The notes beneath the pieces were generated by a model. It saw nothing but the letters and a program-made list of their open reading frames with translations, had not been told where the DNA came from and did not search any database. Below are positions 12,601 through 23,400 of a stretch of DNA of 64,000 nt, piece by piece. Positions within the stretch are counted from its first letter, which is position 1. Each line of letters begins with the position of its first letter. This stretch comes from Stichopus chloronotus (Eukaryota > Echinodermata > Holothuroidea > Aspidochirotida > Stichopodidae): contig CM037843.1 in the NCBI GenBank assembly GCA_021234535.1, positions 3,428,820 to 3,492,819 on the forward strand. The letters are read 5' to 3'. The position numbers were made by a program, and so were the translations under genes.

Positions 12601-12648
12601 ATTGGTCACAAACATAATTCAGGCAATCTCTGCATGCCCCCCCCCCCC

Positions 12649-13429
12649 CAGTGGCGGCGCCAGAATGTCAGACTAGGGGGGGACAAACTGACGGCAGAGG
12701 AAAATGTTTGGGGGGCAAAGATTTTCAGAGAAGAAATTCTCGAAAAGAAACCGAGCGCGAAGCGCGAGACCGTGCGGGTGGGGTCCAGGGGCCCGCCTTA
12801 GGGCCCATGGTGGGGTCCAGTGGCAAAGCTCTGAGGTTTTAGCATATCTCTGGGTGGAAAATTAAGTTCCAAGAGACGTATATTATTTATTTTTATATTA
12901 TTTATTTTTTCGGTTGACCGTACTCCAAGGTTCCCAACTTTTTTCTTTGGGAGTACCATTTCACATTTATGCGGTGCCACCGAGTACACACACACAGGCT
13001 ACATACACTTCCATTCCAGTCACTCTATAAAAATGTGCAGTACTTACCAATATTCTTTGGCAGTTCAATTCAACAACGACATTCCTATATTTAGGAAAAC
13101 AACCACCTACCCGCCCTTCCCTAGTGCTGGACGGTAAACATTCCAGAGAAAATTGGTCTGACCAGGCTGTCCTACTGTTGAAGTGGTTACGGGCATGATG
13201 ATATGAAAACTGGCAGCCTGTGTAACATAAATTAGGCATTTACCAATCATGGTTCCCCGGAAGCTGTTCTTATTCAGTCCAATGCCAATACATAGTTTTG
13301 TGATTAAATTAATTTTGGATGAGTACAAGATCTGATTGGGAAGGGTGAGAGCAGCTGGGGGAAACTGGGGGGCAAGGAAACAATCTGGAGGGGCAAATGC
13401 ACCCTCATCCCCCCGTAGCGCCGCCACTG
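12649..13429. mobile_element. Candidate non-autonomous DNA transposon (MITE-like)
   Basis: The left end CAGTGGCGGCGC (12649-12660) and the right end GCGCCGCCACTG (13418-13429) are perfect 12-bp terminal inverted repeats 781 bases apart. CAGTGGCG-type termini are common in hAT-like and other cut-and-paste elements. No transposase frame lies inside. Target-site duplications cannot be judged because both flanks are C-rich. Family assignment is open. Confidence 0.65.
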
Positions 13430-13894
13430 CCCTCCCCCCGAAAAAAATCTAGGTGTCGGTGTTCCTATATGTGTTCAGACACAAAGTAGGCCTATTTGTC
13501 AAGTTCACAAAAAAAAAAATGGAAGGGGTTGCGTAATTCACTACGGAAAGGCGTTCCTAGTGTCTGAAAACCATCGGGGCGGGGTAGCCACAAAGTTGGG
13601 AAAACACCCAGCCAGTGGGAATTTTTTAACCCTCACACCCCTTAAAGATGTGACCCTAGCTACGGCAGGGTATTTTCTGTAACTTGAGGTCTGTAAAAAA
13701 GCCTACATGTTTGTGCATTATACAGATATCTGGTATCCATATCCACTGTACTGAACACGTGGATTACAGTTGAAATACCAAAAGAAAAGTTGAGTAAGGA
13801 ATCACATTGATCAGAATAAAAGCTGCATCTCATCTTTCTCTGTCCAGAATCAAAACTGCTGCCCCTAGAAGACCAGTGCACATCTCATTAGGAA

Positions 13895-14050
13895 TTTCTC
13901 CTGAGAGTTTCTCATGAGAACTTTCTCATGAGAATTTTCTCATGAGATTCTTATAACTCATGAGAGTTCACGAGAAAATTCTCAGGGGAATTTTCCCATC
14001 AGAATTTTCGGCCAGAATCCCACAAGAAGTTCTCAGGAGAATCTTATGAA
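13895..14050. repeat. Cluster of TTCTCATGAGAA palindromes upstream of the zinc-finger gene
   Basis: The 12-bp perfect palindrome TTCTCATGAGAA occurs at 13909-13920 and 13923-13934, with a near copy at 13937-13948, so the spacing is 14 bases. Looser variants (CTCATGAGAG, CTCAGGGGAA, TTCTCAGGAGAA) continue to about 14042. It ends about 300 bases before the start codon at 14349 and could be promoter-proximal, but this is inference. Confidence 0.7.
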
Positions 14051-14348
14051 GACTTTTTGGAAGGAATTCCTTTCGATTCCGCCGGTTAGTTCTCCGCCCT
14101 ATCCCTTTGGCTTTCCAAAACTTTTTCTTTTTTCTGCAAAGAAAAATCATCACCGATGTTCTGAATTAAGCTAACTGCACTCACTGTGTTCCCTTGGTGT
14201 TAGCTAGTTTTGTAGGAAACGTTTGCCGCAGTTTCGAATGCCAGCCGCGTGCAGCAATGCATTCTGGGTCTGAATTAGCTAATGCAAAACGCGTGAACTG
14301 CGCAAACAGCAGACGACTCAGAAGGGAAGCAGACGGAATAAATCCACA

Positions 14349-14412
14349 ATGTCCTCAACCAAAAGAAAGCAAGATAAACCCACGAAATCGTTGTTCGTTC
14401 CTGGCTCAGAAG
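14349..14412 (+). CDS. Zinc-finger gene exon 1 (start codon)
   Basis: ATG in ACAATGT context (A at -3). The frame reads MSSTKRKQDKPTKSLFVPGSE and ends in phase 1 at donor GAAG/GTAATC. The leftover G joins AC of exon 2 to make Asp. TAA at 14280 closes the frame upstream. Out-of-frame upstream ATGs lie at 14238, 14257 and 14282, but the transcription start is unknown. Confidence 0.8.
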
Positions 14413-17400
14413 GTAATCGTTGAAATACATTGACTTCAACATCGTGTTCATGTGTTTCAATATGGATAGAAATGAAGTTAAATCGTTCCTAGTAACGGAC
14501 AGTATCGCCATCACCTTCCTGTTACTTTGACTGAGTCTAACATTGCTGTATGTAACAATTTGTATTGTCACCGTACTTGTGTGTGAGTTGCATACTTTGT
14601 TAGGATATTTTCTTTGCCCTAATGTTAAATAGCGTGGCAATAAGACCCCTGGGGCACGTGCATCATCCCTTATATTTCAAACTTCTGTTAGTTAACTCAC
14701 ACAGAAGCGATGATTAATACAATGTATGGTTGTAGATTTGGCACAAGAAGAAGAGAAGGTTAAAAAATCCAATCCCATTGTGGACATCTCCATAGGCTAT
14801 CAAGTGTTATGATGTTGTAAGGCCTTTATTTATGTTATGATGGACTCAATGGAGTGACGTCGAATGTGCACTTTTAATCTAACGTTCCAAGATCATGACA
14901 GTTCCAACTACAAAGTTCGGGAACTTTTATTATGAATCAGCATTGTTTTAAATGGAAATAAGGCAATTGTTTTACAGAAAACAGCCATAGTTTAAAACCA
15001 ATGTTTTGTGGCCATAGAATGATAGGACAGTAGCCTTCTTTTCAGGAAATAAGTTTTTCACACACACAATTCAGTTTATATTTGTTGCTCAACAATGATT
15101 TGTTCACCCAAACTTTTCAAAATACGTCTTCCATTACTCATCAAATGCGTTATGTTTTGAGGAGAGGAAAATTTTGCAGGTGTTTATTGATGAGGCAAAA
15201 TGATTCTAAATGCCCTATTTCCCTTTAAATGAAGATATGTACAATCATCCAATGAAAAATTGTGGAACTGGAGGTGGAATTATTTTCTCTTTGGCTCGAA
15301 TTTAGAACCCGTTACCACACACTCACAGTAGACAATGATATGAGCAGGGATCTGTTATTTAGATGGAGGCAGTACGCTTTGAAGTGAGGTTTGTACCGCC
15401 AAGGTCACGCCATATTCTGTTCTTTGTGTAGTAAATTTCTAAGGACTTACATGGGTTTACGAGATAAACACAATAACAGTTCTGTCGTCTGCTATGGCAA
15501 CAGAACTTCACTTTGACTTTCCGTACTGCTACAACATTGCCAGTCGTCACACAAGTAAATGCCTTGTTCAGCCTTCCGACGCTCGGCGACTTGTATGACC
15601 ATGCAATATTTGGTTTGTTTATCAAACCATGAAACAGAATCGATATCTCGCCATTTCTGGAAACTTGAGGAAACTTCTTGTCTATTTGTCAAAAAACAAA
15701 GACTTTTGCCTCTGTAACTCATTTGCATGCGCTAACTTCTAAAGGAACGGACTAAAGGTAATCATTCATTTCAATTAAACAGTCGGTTCGAGTTGCATGC
15801 CATCTGCTCTTAAAGGATTGGCGGTACAAACTTACATATCAAAGCATTGTTCGGAGTGATCTTCTCGTTCAAGAATTAGCTGACTTTAATGACGATGCTA
15901 GGTAAATTGTATTGAACTGCTAACGTCGAATAAAGGAAAGAAATACCTTTGAGCTGATTGCACAGCTTATCATCACTCAATTGGGGGGATCCTAAAGTAT
16001 TAGCATTAAGTAAACTTTCTGTACTCTCCCCATCTAAATGACAGCTCCCTGATATGAGCACTTGCTTGCGCTCTACTTGTAGCAATGGTCACATGCCAGC
16101 CTGCTAATAATAGCTTATCTATCATATTCTTAGGGGATCAGGTTAGGTGTCATGTTTGGGTTAGGGGATAGTAGATACTTATTTATAGTTTCCTTGTGCT
16201 GTATATGCAAATTATATACATGAATATTAATAACATTTAAATGACTAGGTTGGATTTATGTATAACACCCATCGACTAAATGCATTCTTGTAACGTAGTG
16301 GGTTATGCTTCAGACTTATGATGCGATTGTTGTCTTGATATCGTCGGTTAAAATCCTCTTCTAACCTCTTTCCTTGGCAGGTTTAACTTCTCTCATTTGT
16401 TCCATAGGTTTTCATAGTTGTTCCTTTCACAAAATGTCTATGGCTCTGAGAAATTGAGGAGACCCCCCAAAAAAGATGAAAATGTAGACATAGAGAGTCT
16501 GATACCCTTTTTGATGTCACTTCCCTTTACGGATTCTAAACTTGTCCCCGTCTTCTTTAACCTCCAAAAAAGTAACTATCTCCAAGGTGTTTGTCGAGTG
16601 TGCATGCAGAGTGGACAAAATTGGTGGCGTGCTTCATTATTTCAGTCTGCCAGTCCTAAGCTTTCAAAAGTTGTGATTTTGATGCTAGGCAAGACGCGTA
16701 CTCCACAGGCCCCAAGCAGTCCACGGGCATATTATGATACAAGCCTTGTGGTCAGAATACAAAAGTAGATTTGCTTAAACTCAAACGCTTTCACCATGCC
16801 ATTAGTTTCAAAGGTTCGAGCATCGTCTCACAGTGAAAATTCCAGATCTCACAGTGAAAATCACTTTAATGCAATATGATCCTTATTTAGACCAAGATGA
16901 ATTCTTCCCATTGCTGGTGTAAGTAAATTTTGAATTGCAAATGTATCATTGTCAGAAAAGTGAATTTAGCAAAACATAATTTTCTACATAAAAGTGATTG
17001 TGTGTGTACAGGAAACCAGAAGGATATAAGTATATATTTCTTAATTTTTTTCTCTTTTTAAATGTATATGCGAGGTTGTCGATAGACGGAAGATATCATT
17101 CATGTTTGAAAGCTAATGGCTCTTATTGGAAGAAGTAAACCATGCTTATGAAATGAATGTGCAACAGAACAGCCTCACTTGTGTATCAAAAACACACTAC
17201 TCAAGTTGTAGTTCCTTTATTGGTATCAGGAATTGTAGTACTTTCTGAAGAGAAACACAGCAATTATGTATAATGTTCCAAGTGATCACTTATTATAGCA
17301 TCAGCAATCAACTGTTTTGATCGACTGAATATTCATTGCTAATGTACTTCCCATTGGCTCTTTCAATGAAGCACATGGTTAAGTCAGAATGAAAACTATC

Positions 17401-20400
17401 AACCACTACATTATTGTACTTAAAACTTTTTGTTGTTATGTTTTATTGTGAATTTGGAATCATATGGGAGACTTAATCACCTAAAACCAACAGATTTTAT
17501 TTTTCCAAATTGTCTGAATGGTGCAGTTAAAAGACATACTATAAACTTCTTGACGTGGAATTTTCACATTTTTACTAATATGCACACAATCACTTTAGCA
17601 GGGTGAGGGAAGAAAATGATTTAACCACTTGTTTAGGAAACACTTTTAGAAATAAGGTAGTAGCCTTTGTTAAAATCTCTAAGATATGAGATGTGATTTC
17701 CAGGTTTTCTGACAAGAACCTCAAGGTTTGCCATTTTTAAAGTTGGCAAGTCTGCAGAAGGTCAGGTAAGCTGCAAACCAAAACCTCCAGTACATGTCTT
17801 GTCATCAAGAAATTTTCTATAATTTAACGCAGCCACATTGACAGTTGTTTTTCACTGACTTTGATCACAGTTGGTTGTACTTGTAACAGATGTCCAATTC
17901 CTGGCCATTGTGTGGGAATATTTTCTCACTAGTCTACAGTAAATAGTCACTCTAAAATATGTGTGTAATGATTTGACAAAATTTGTGGATGCAAACACCT
18001 TACTCAATGAACAAAATGTCACGAGCATAACTTTATGAACAGTGATGTGGTGAGAGGTACAGTATGGTAGATAAATGGTGGTTGGTTCTTATGAGATAAA
18101 TGACCTGACAAAACATCATGCTAAACGTAAGTAATCAAATAATCATAAAGCATATGTTTGTTGAATGAATAGTTAAATGTTAGTCCCTGTCTTTTCACAC
18201 AAATCCCTTTCTAAATTATTCAAAGAGAGGGACACTCCTTTGTAAATTTGAATAGCTAGCACAAAAATCTACACAATTGCATGTGGTGAAAACGTGTGGG
18301 TGTCTGTCCTGGAATCCAGCATATAGCTATGTCTGTTTCACCAAACTTTCATACTTTAAAATGATGTGCAGTATCTGTGTAATCACTAGTTAACCTGTGA
18401 TGTATCATGCATGTACATGTACTAAAAATAAAAGCTACAGAAAGAAAATCTTCACTGCGCAACCTACCTCATCCACTTCTTTTAAATGATACACTTCAAT
18501 ACTAAAGCCTTTTTCACATTGTACACGATGAATAAGGAAAGGAAAAAAATAAGAACCATTGTTATTGTTTACACTGCCCAGAGCCTGGGCAGTGTAAACC
18601 ATAACAGCCTTGGGGGGACAAACATTTTTTTGGGGGGGCAAAAATGCTTACCAAATTGTAAGACACAGTATGGCACTCAACAGAACCATTTTCAACATTT
18701 AAAAGTGGAATTTATTGTGACAGAAATTGCATGGAATTTTAAAATTTAATATCAAATTCAATGATAGCCTCTAAGCGTATTTCTGAAAGCATTTTAATTG
18801 CAAAGCAAACTTTGGTATTTTACATGACACAGGTTTGTTGTTTTCAGTAAGTTTGAATTTTCTGACATTAAAAGTACGCTAATGTAGCAACAACATCCAA
18901 TTTTTCAGGTTCATCAGCCATAGTTCAACTCAAATCATTTTCTAACAAATGAGCATTTTTTTTTATTATTTTTTTTTTTTATTATAAGCTTGTGAACATG
19001 TGTCATTTCACAAGTAATGAACACTGTCAGAAAGCCTCGTTCTTGGATTGATGAATTAATTTCTGATTAGTTTGCCTTCGTTGGGTCTTACAATTCTTCT
19101 GGTCCTATTTGGTGATACACTTGGTGGTTGGTTTAAAAATCGTGGTAAGGTGTGCCTTAATTTTGCCCAAGTCTTTACCCAGTGAACAATGAAAGAATTC
19201 AGTTTTGAAGTAAAAGTTAATTTAAATTCCTGTTTAAAGGTTTAAGTTTTCACTTTCTTAATTGAACACTTGTTGAATTCTTTGAGTTATTCAGTCAAAA
19301 GTCAACTTTAAGGTCACAGAATAGTCTTTCTGTCCTGTCCACCACACTTTGTGGTAAATATTTGCATAAAACAAAACAGAATGAATAAATGAACAAAATA
19401 ACATAGGAATGTACACAGAAACTATAAAGAGAAGAACTTTTTTATTAGGATCAAGTTGGTTGAATAATCACCAGTTATTAGATGTAAACATTTGTGTGGT
19501 AATAATGGTGCCTTTCTGTAGGGGAGCAGTAGCCTTCCCCTCCCCTTGCTCAGTATCAGTATATGTTGAATGAAAGAAGGTAAACAAAAAGGTGAAAAAC
19601 AAAATGTATTGAATGGTTGAACTATGTTAACAGTAGGTTATACACTCACAGCATGCTGTATACATTACATATTTGTTTATGTATCCGGTTGGATTTAAAA
19701 TACCAATGTGTTTAGCAGAACACATAACAAACAATTGAGGCCACAAGTTTATGAAGTGAACTATTCATGAATTGTTTGTGAATTGGGTAGTTTCTGCGAA
19801 TTGTATTTTACAGGAATATTCTGGGTACATCGTGTCATAGCCTACATGTTGTATTGTTGTTACTCAATCCACACAATTACTTCGCAAAAATCCCATATCA
19901 ATATTTTTGTTTCAATTGTATATAGTGTGTTGGAAAGTAGTCTTTGCTTGCTGAACACAACACCACTTAAAATAATACACCTATATGCCACCATGACACA
20001 TCATGGTACAATTATTAAAACTACTGCATAGCTGACAATGTTTAAAATTCTTATGCATTTAGACTGAAATATGCTTCTAAACTCTTTCAAAACTGAGCAA
20101 TATTAAATGTTGAAAGTATTGTTTCAAAACAAGCTATCATTACACTCCTTGTCTTTTTGTGTTTGGAACTACTAAACAGACTCCTTTAAGTCGAGAGGAC
20201 CCAAAACAAGAAACCAAGTGAAGTCACATCAGGAGACGCAGACACGCAGAAGCGGTCGCGTTCCAAAGAAGAAAGTCCCTTTTTCGAACGAAATACCTGT
20301 TCCGAAGAAGAGGGTGAAACGTAAGTCTGATGAAGCTTTCGTCAGTCCGAAGTCTTCACCGGTCAACAAGGCCAAGGTTCTCCCGACAAAGAAGGCCCCG

Positions 20401-23400
20401 AGCCAGAAGGTCCTGCCACCACCAAAGAAAAAAGAACCACAAAAAGAGTTAGAGGAATATCCTGAAACCACAGAGAGTTCAGCTGTAAGTATATGGAATG
20501 CCAAATGTGAAGTTATGTCATTTTGTAGCGGAAACATACCTTTCTACAGTCTTAATTTCATTGCTCCTGATGGCATCTCCTTTTGCTTTTATGACATGAT
20601 GTGTCTCTGCTGTGTGATGTTCTGCAGAAGAAGAGAAATCTTTTCAATAACTGTACAATTGCTAATGCCAATATTTCAGGTAATTTATCATTCAGGAATT
20701 TGCATTTTTCTTCAGTATTGGATTCTGTTTAACCTACATGTACTGTAGGTGTAATGATAAGTTTTCATTGCGATACCATCGCTGTTATGAAATTTAAGAA
20801 TTAGTTACAACACAGTACCAGCCATCAGATGTATAGCAACCTGCAAATTATGATCTCAGCTTATAGTGGGGTTATATCCTTGGCTGTGCACTGGATTCTT
20901 TGAAATGTATTTTTAGAATCTGATAATTTGAGATGTTACAAAGTAATGGACTTAATGAAAATGTAAAGTGTAAAATGTTAGTGTTAGATTAAAAATGTGT
21001 GAGAGGGCGTATGCAAACTTTATGGAAAAAAATTTATAATTTATTTCTCAGTTGTCAAATGTTCTCTTCCTGTCTGCAGCTTTATCTAAATATTACAAGG
21101 GAGTAGTTATGGTACCTTTCCAATGTTTTTTTTTTTTATTCCTGTACTGGTAACAGCTAGAAATCGGCCTTCATTTTAGTTGGACTGGTAAAAATCATTG
21201 TCATTTTTTCAGTGGTTTGAAAAAAAATCAAAACACTTCTCAAAACATTTGCAAGAAATACCTATATGCTATAACCTGGCTAGAAGCTGCATGTGTTTCT
21301 TTTTGTTTTAACCCATTTGTGTTAATATGTACATGCAGAGGACTTGATGAATATCTCTCACTTGTTATTGCATCATCAAGAAGTAAATGATTTATACATC
21401 AATTTGTTTTTCCAGCAGGAGCTTCCATCTGACACGGACAGCGACTCTTCAGAGATCAAGATAGAGACAGATTCAAATCTCGAGTCCGTTCGCCTGGCCT
21501 TGAAAGACACCCTAGAGAGCCTGCAAACGATGGACGACCCGACCATCAACGTGGAAATACCGTACTTTGTGATAAAGAAGAAAAAGAAGAAGAAGAAGAA
21601 GACCAAGAAAAAGAGTAAACTGGAAAAGAAGGAAATCCCAAACAAGAGCCCACCCGAGATGAAGGAAGTCAAAGTGGAACCAGAACAGCCAGAGGTGGAG
21701 GACATCAGCAAGGAGAATGTACTGGATATTGACCAGCTGAGGAAGCTATCTGCTGATTCATTGGTGATGAAGTATGCAGACCATCAAACTGTTACAGTGC
21801 CTAAAGACAAGGACAATAATATCACTCAAAGCGTATACACTTGTAAGATGCTTCCCAGCCACTGCTTTGAGAAATTCATGGGTATCGATGAGGACACCAA
21901 GCACCAGATCACAAGACATCTTCTCAGGCACGTCGGGGAGCTCCTGACGATGGCAAACGAAGGTGGGTGCATCAAAATTTTCCTGACTTAGAGTCTGCGT
22001 CTGTATTTTACACTGTTCATGAATTTTGATCTTTGTATACTATACCAAGCAGAAGTATGACTATTTATAATGTTAGTACCGCAAAATTATCCAATTTGGA
22101 GTAACAATCTGGTAGGAAGGTGAAAACAGTTAGCAATAACATCAAGTCATGGAGGTTATTGTATTAACCTTGAAGTTAATAAAATTCTCAGATGTAGCTG
22201 TCAATTCTAAGGATTTCATCAAACTAAGGGAAAGTTTGCCTGCAAGGAAAAAGAGAGGGAAAATGGGAATTTTTCCAGAGGGAAAAATTTCCCATGCAGG
22301 AAAACATTCCCGTAGATTTCCCATATCTGAAACATTTCCCACATAATGTCCCATGTATCAAAAATTTCCCATGTCGTGAAAAAATAGCCACAGATTTTCC
22401 CATAGATTTCATACGTGGGAAAGCTCTGCCATCTCTCAATTTGCCAAAATACCCACATAATTCCCATATCACATTTTTCTGTAATGAATTATGTATTTTT
22501 ATGTGGGTTGAATCATGTCCTTTCCCCCCTCTCTTTCCCCTTTACACTACCCCCTTCACACTACCCCTTTCACACTACCCCCTTCACACTACCCCCTTCA
22601 CACTGCCCCATTAACCCATATCCCTTTACCATTTTCCCTTGATCTTTTCACTGTCTAAATGGTGATGTCTTGCACCAGCTTACTGTAGGTCTTTCCTCTG
22701 TGTTTGCTAATGAGTGTGTAATTGGCCATGGCATATCACTATCAATGTACACAGATTCCTGCTACCTTTCCCTTGGGATGATCACAAAGAGTGTGTTTTC
22801 TGTACAGAAACATAAAAATGTAGTTGCCATCACATTTTTGCTTATAAACAGTCTGATTTCATAACTTGTAATTTTACCCCAGGGGTCATATAGACCCTTG
22901 TTGAGTAGCAGTGGTTTAAAACCTTTCTTTGGGTAGTTTCACATTGCATGCCATGATTATATAAGTGTTTGTGAATACATACAGTATACGTGTCATTAAA
23001 TGCAGAACCAACACTGCCCGTACTTTCATAGTAACAATGGACGTGGTGCATGTTACAAAGTTTCAAGCATGGATTTGAGACAGCAGGTTTTCCTGCTTTT
23101 AGGTTGTCACCGGTTGGAGGGAGTGTCGGTGGATAGTCAAAAGTGGGTCCTGACAGAAGGGGTGTCCTTACAAGCTAGAGGGTTAATAGCTGTATGAAGG
23201 CAGACACATGTGATTCTTGTAAATGCATCTATTGGTGTGTTTTGGGATTGATCTCAAGAGTTAAGCTGTAGGCAAAGCATATCAATTTGCCAATTTGGTA
23301 TTATCTGTTATTTTTTGTCACTTTCATCGCTCTGGTAGGAATGGCGACCAAAGAATCCTCAGATGGAACCTTGCACGAAGAGGAAGATGAAGCTGCAGCT

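Larger units (their letters stand above)
5495..14348. other. Divergent intergenic region between CLPTM1 and the zinc-finger gene
   Basis: About 8.9 kb with no supported coding exon on either strand. Both genes point away from it, so it must hold both promoters. It contains an AAAT microsatellite, dispersed repeat copies near 7.7-8.1 and 12.3-12.6 kb, C-rich tracts near 7206, 8945-9005, 10872 and 12637, an inverted-repeat array (10.4-11.6 kb), a candidate DNA transposon (12.65-13.43 kb) and a palindrome cluster (13.9-14.05 kb). No clear TATA box was identified. Confidence 0.7.
14413..20179 (+). other. Zinc-finger gene intron 1
   Basis: 5.8 kb of A+T-rich sequence without a supported exon. It contains a weak tRNA-like segment (16283-16372), the hairpin at 18560-18606 and a T-rich tract near 18957-18984. 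Confidence 0.7.

Noticed and set aside
16418..16768. 116-codon open frame on the plus strand
   Set aside because: No domain-like composition, no fitting splice sites and no phase match to neighbouring exons of the zinc-finger gene.
22294..22642. Overlapping open frames rich in Pro, Thr and His
   Set aside because: Product of the TTTCCC and CACACTACCCC repeats.
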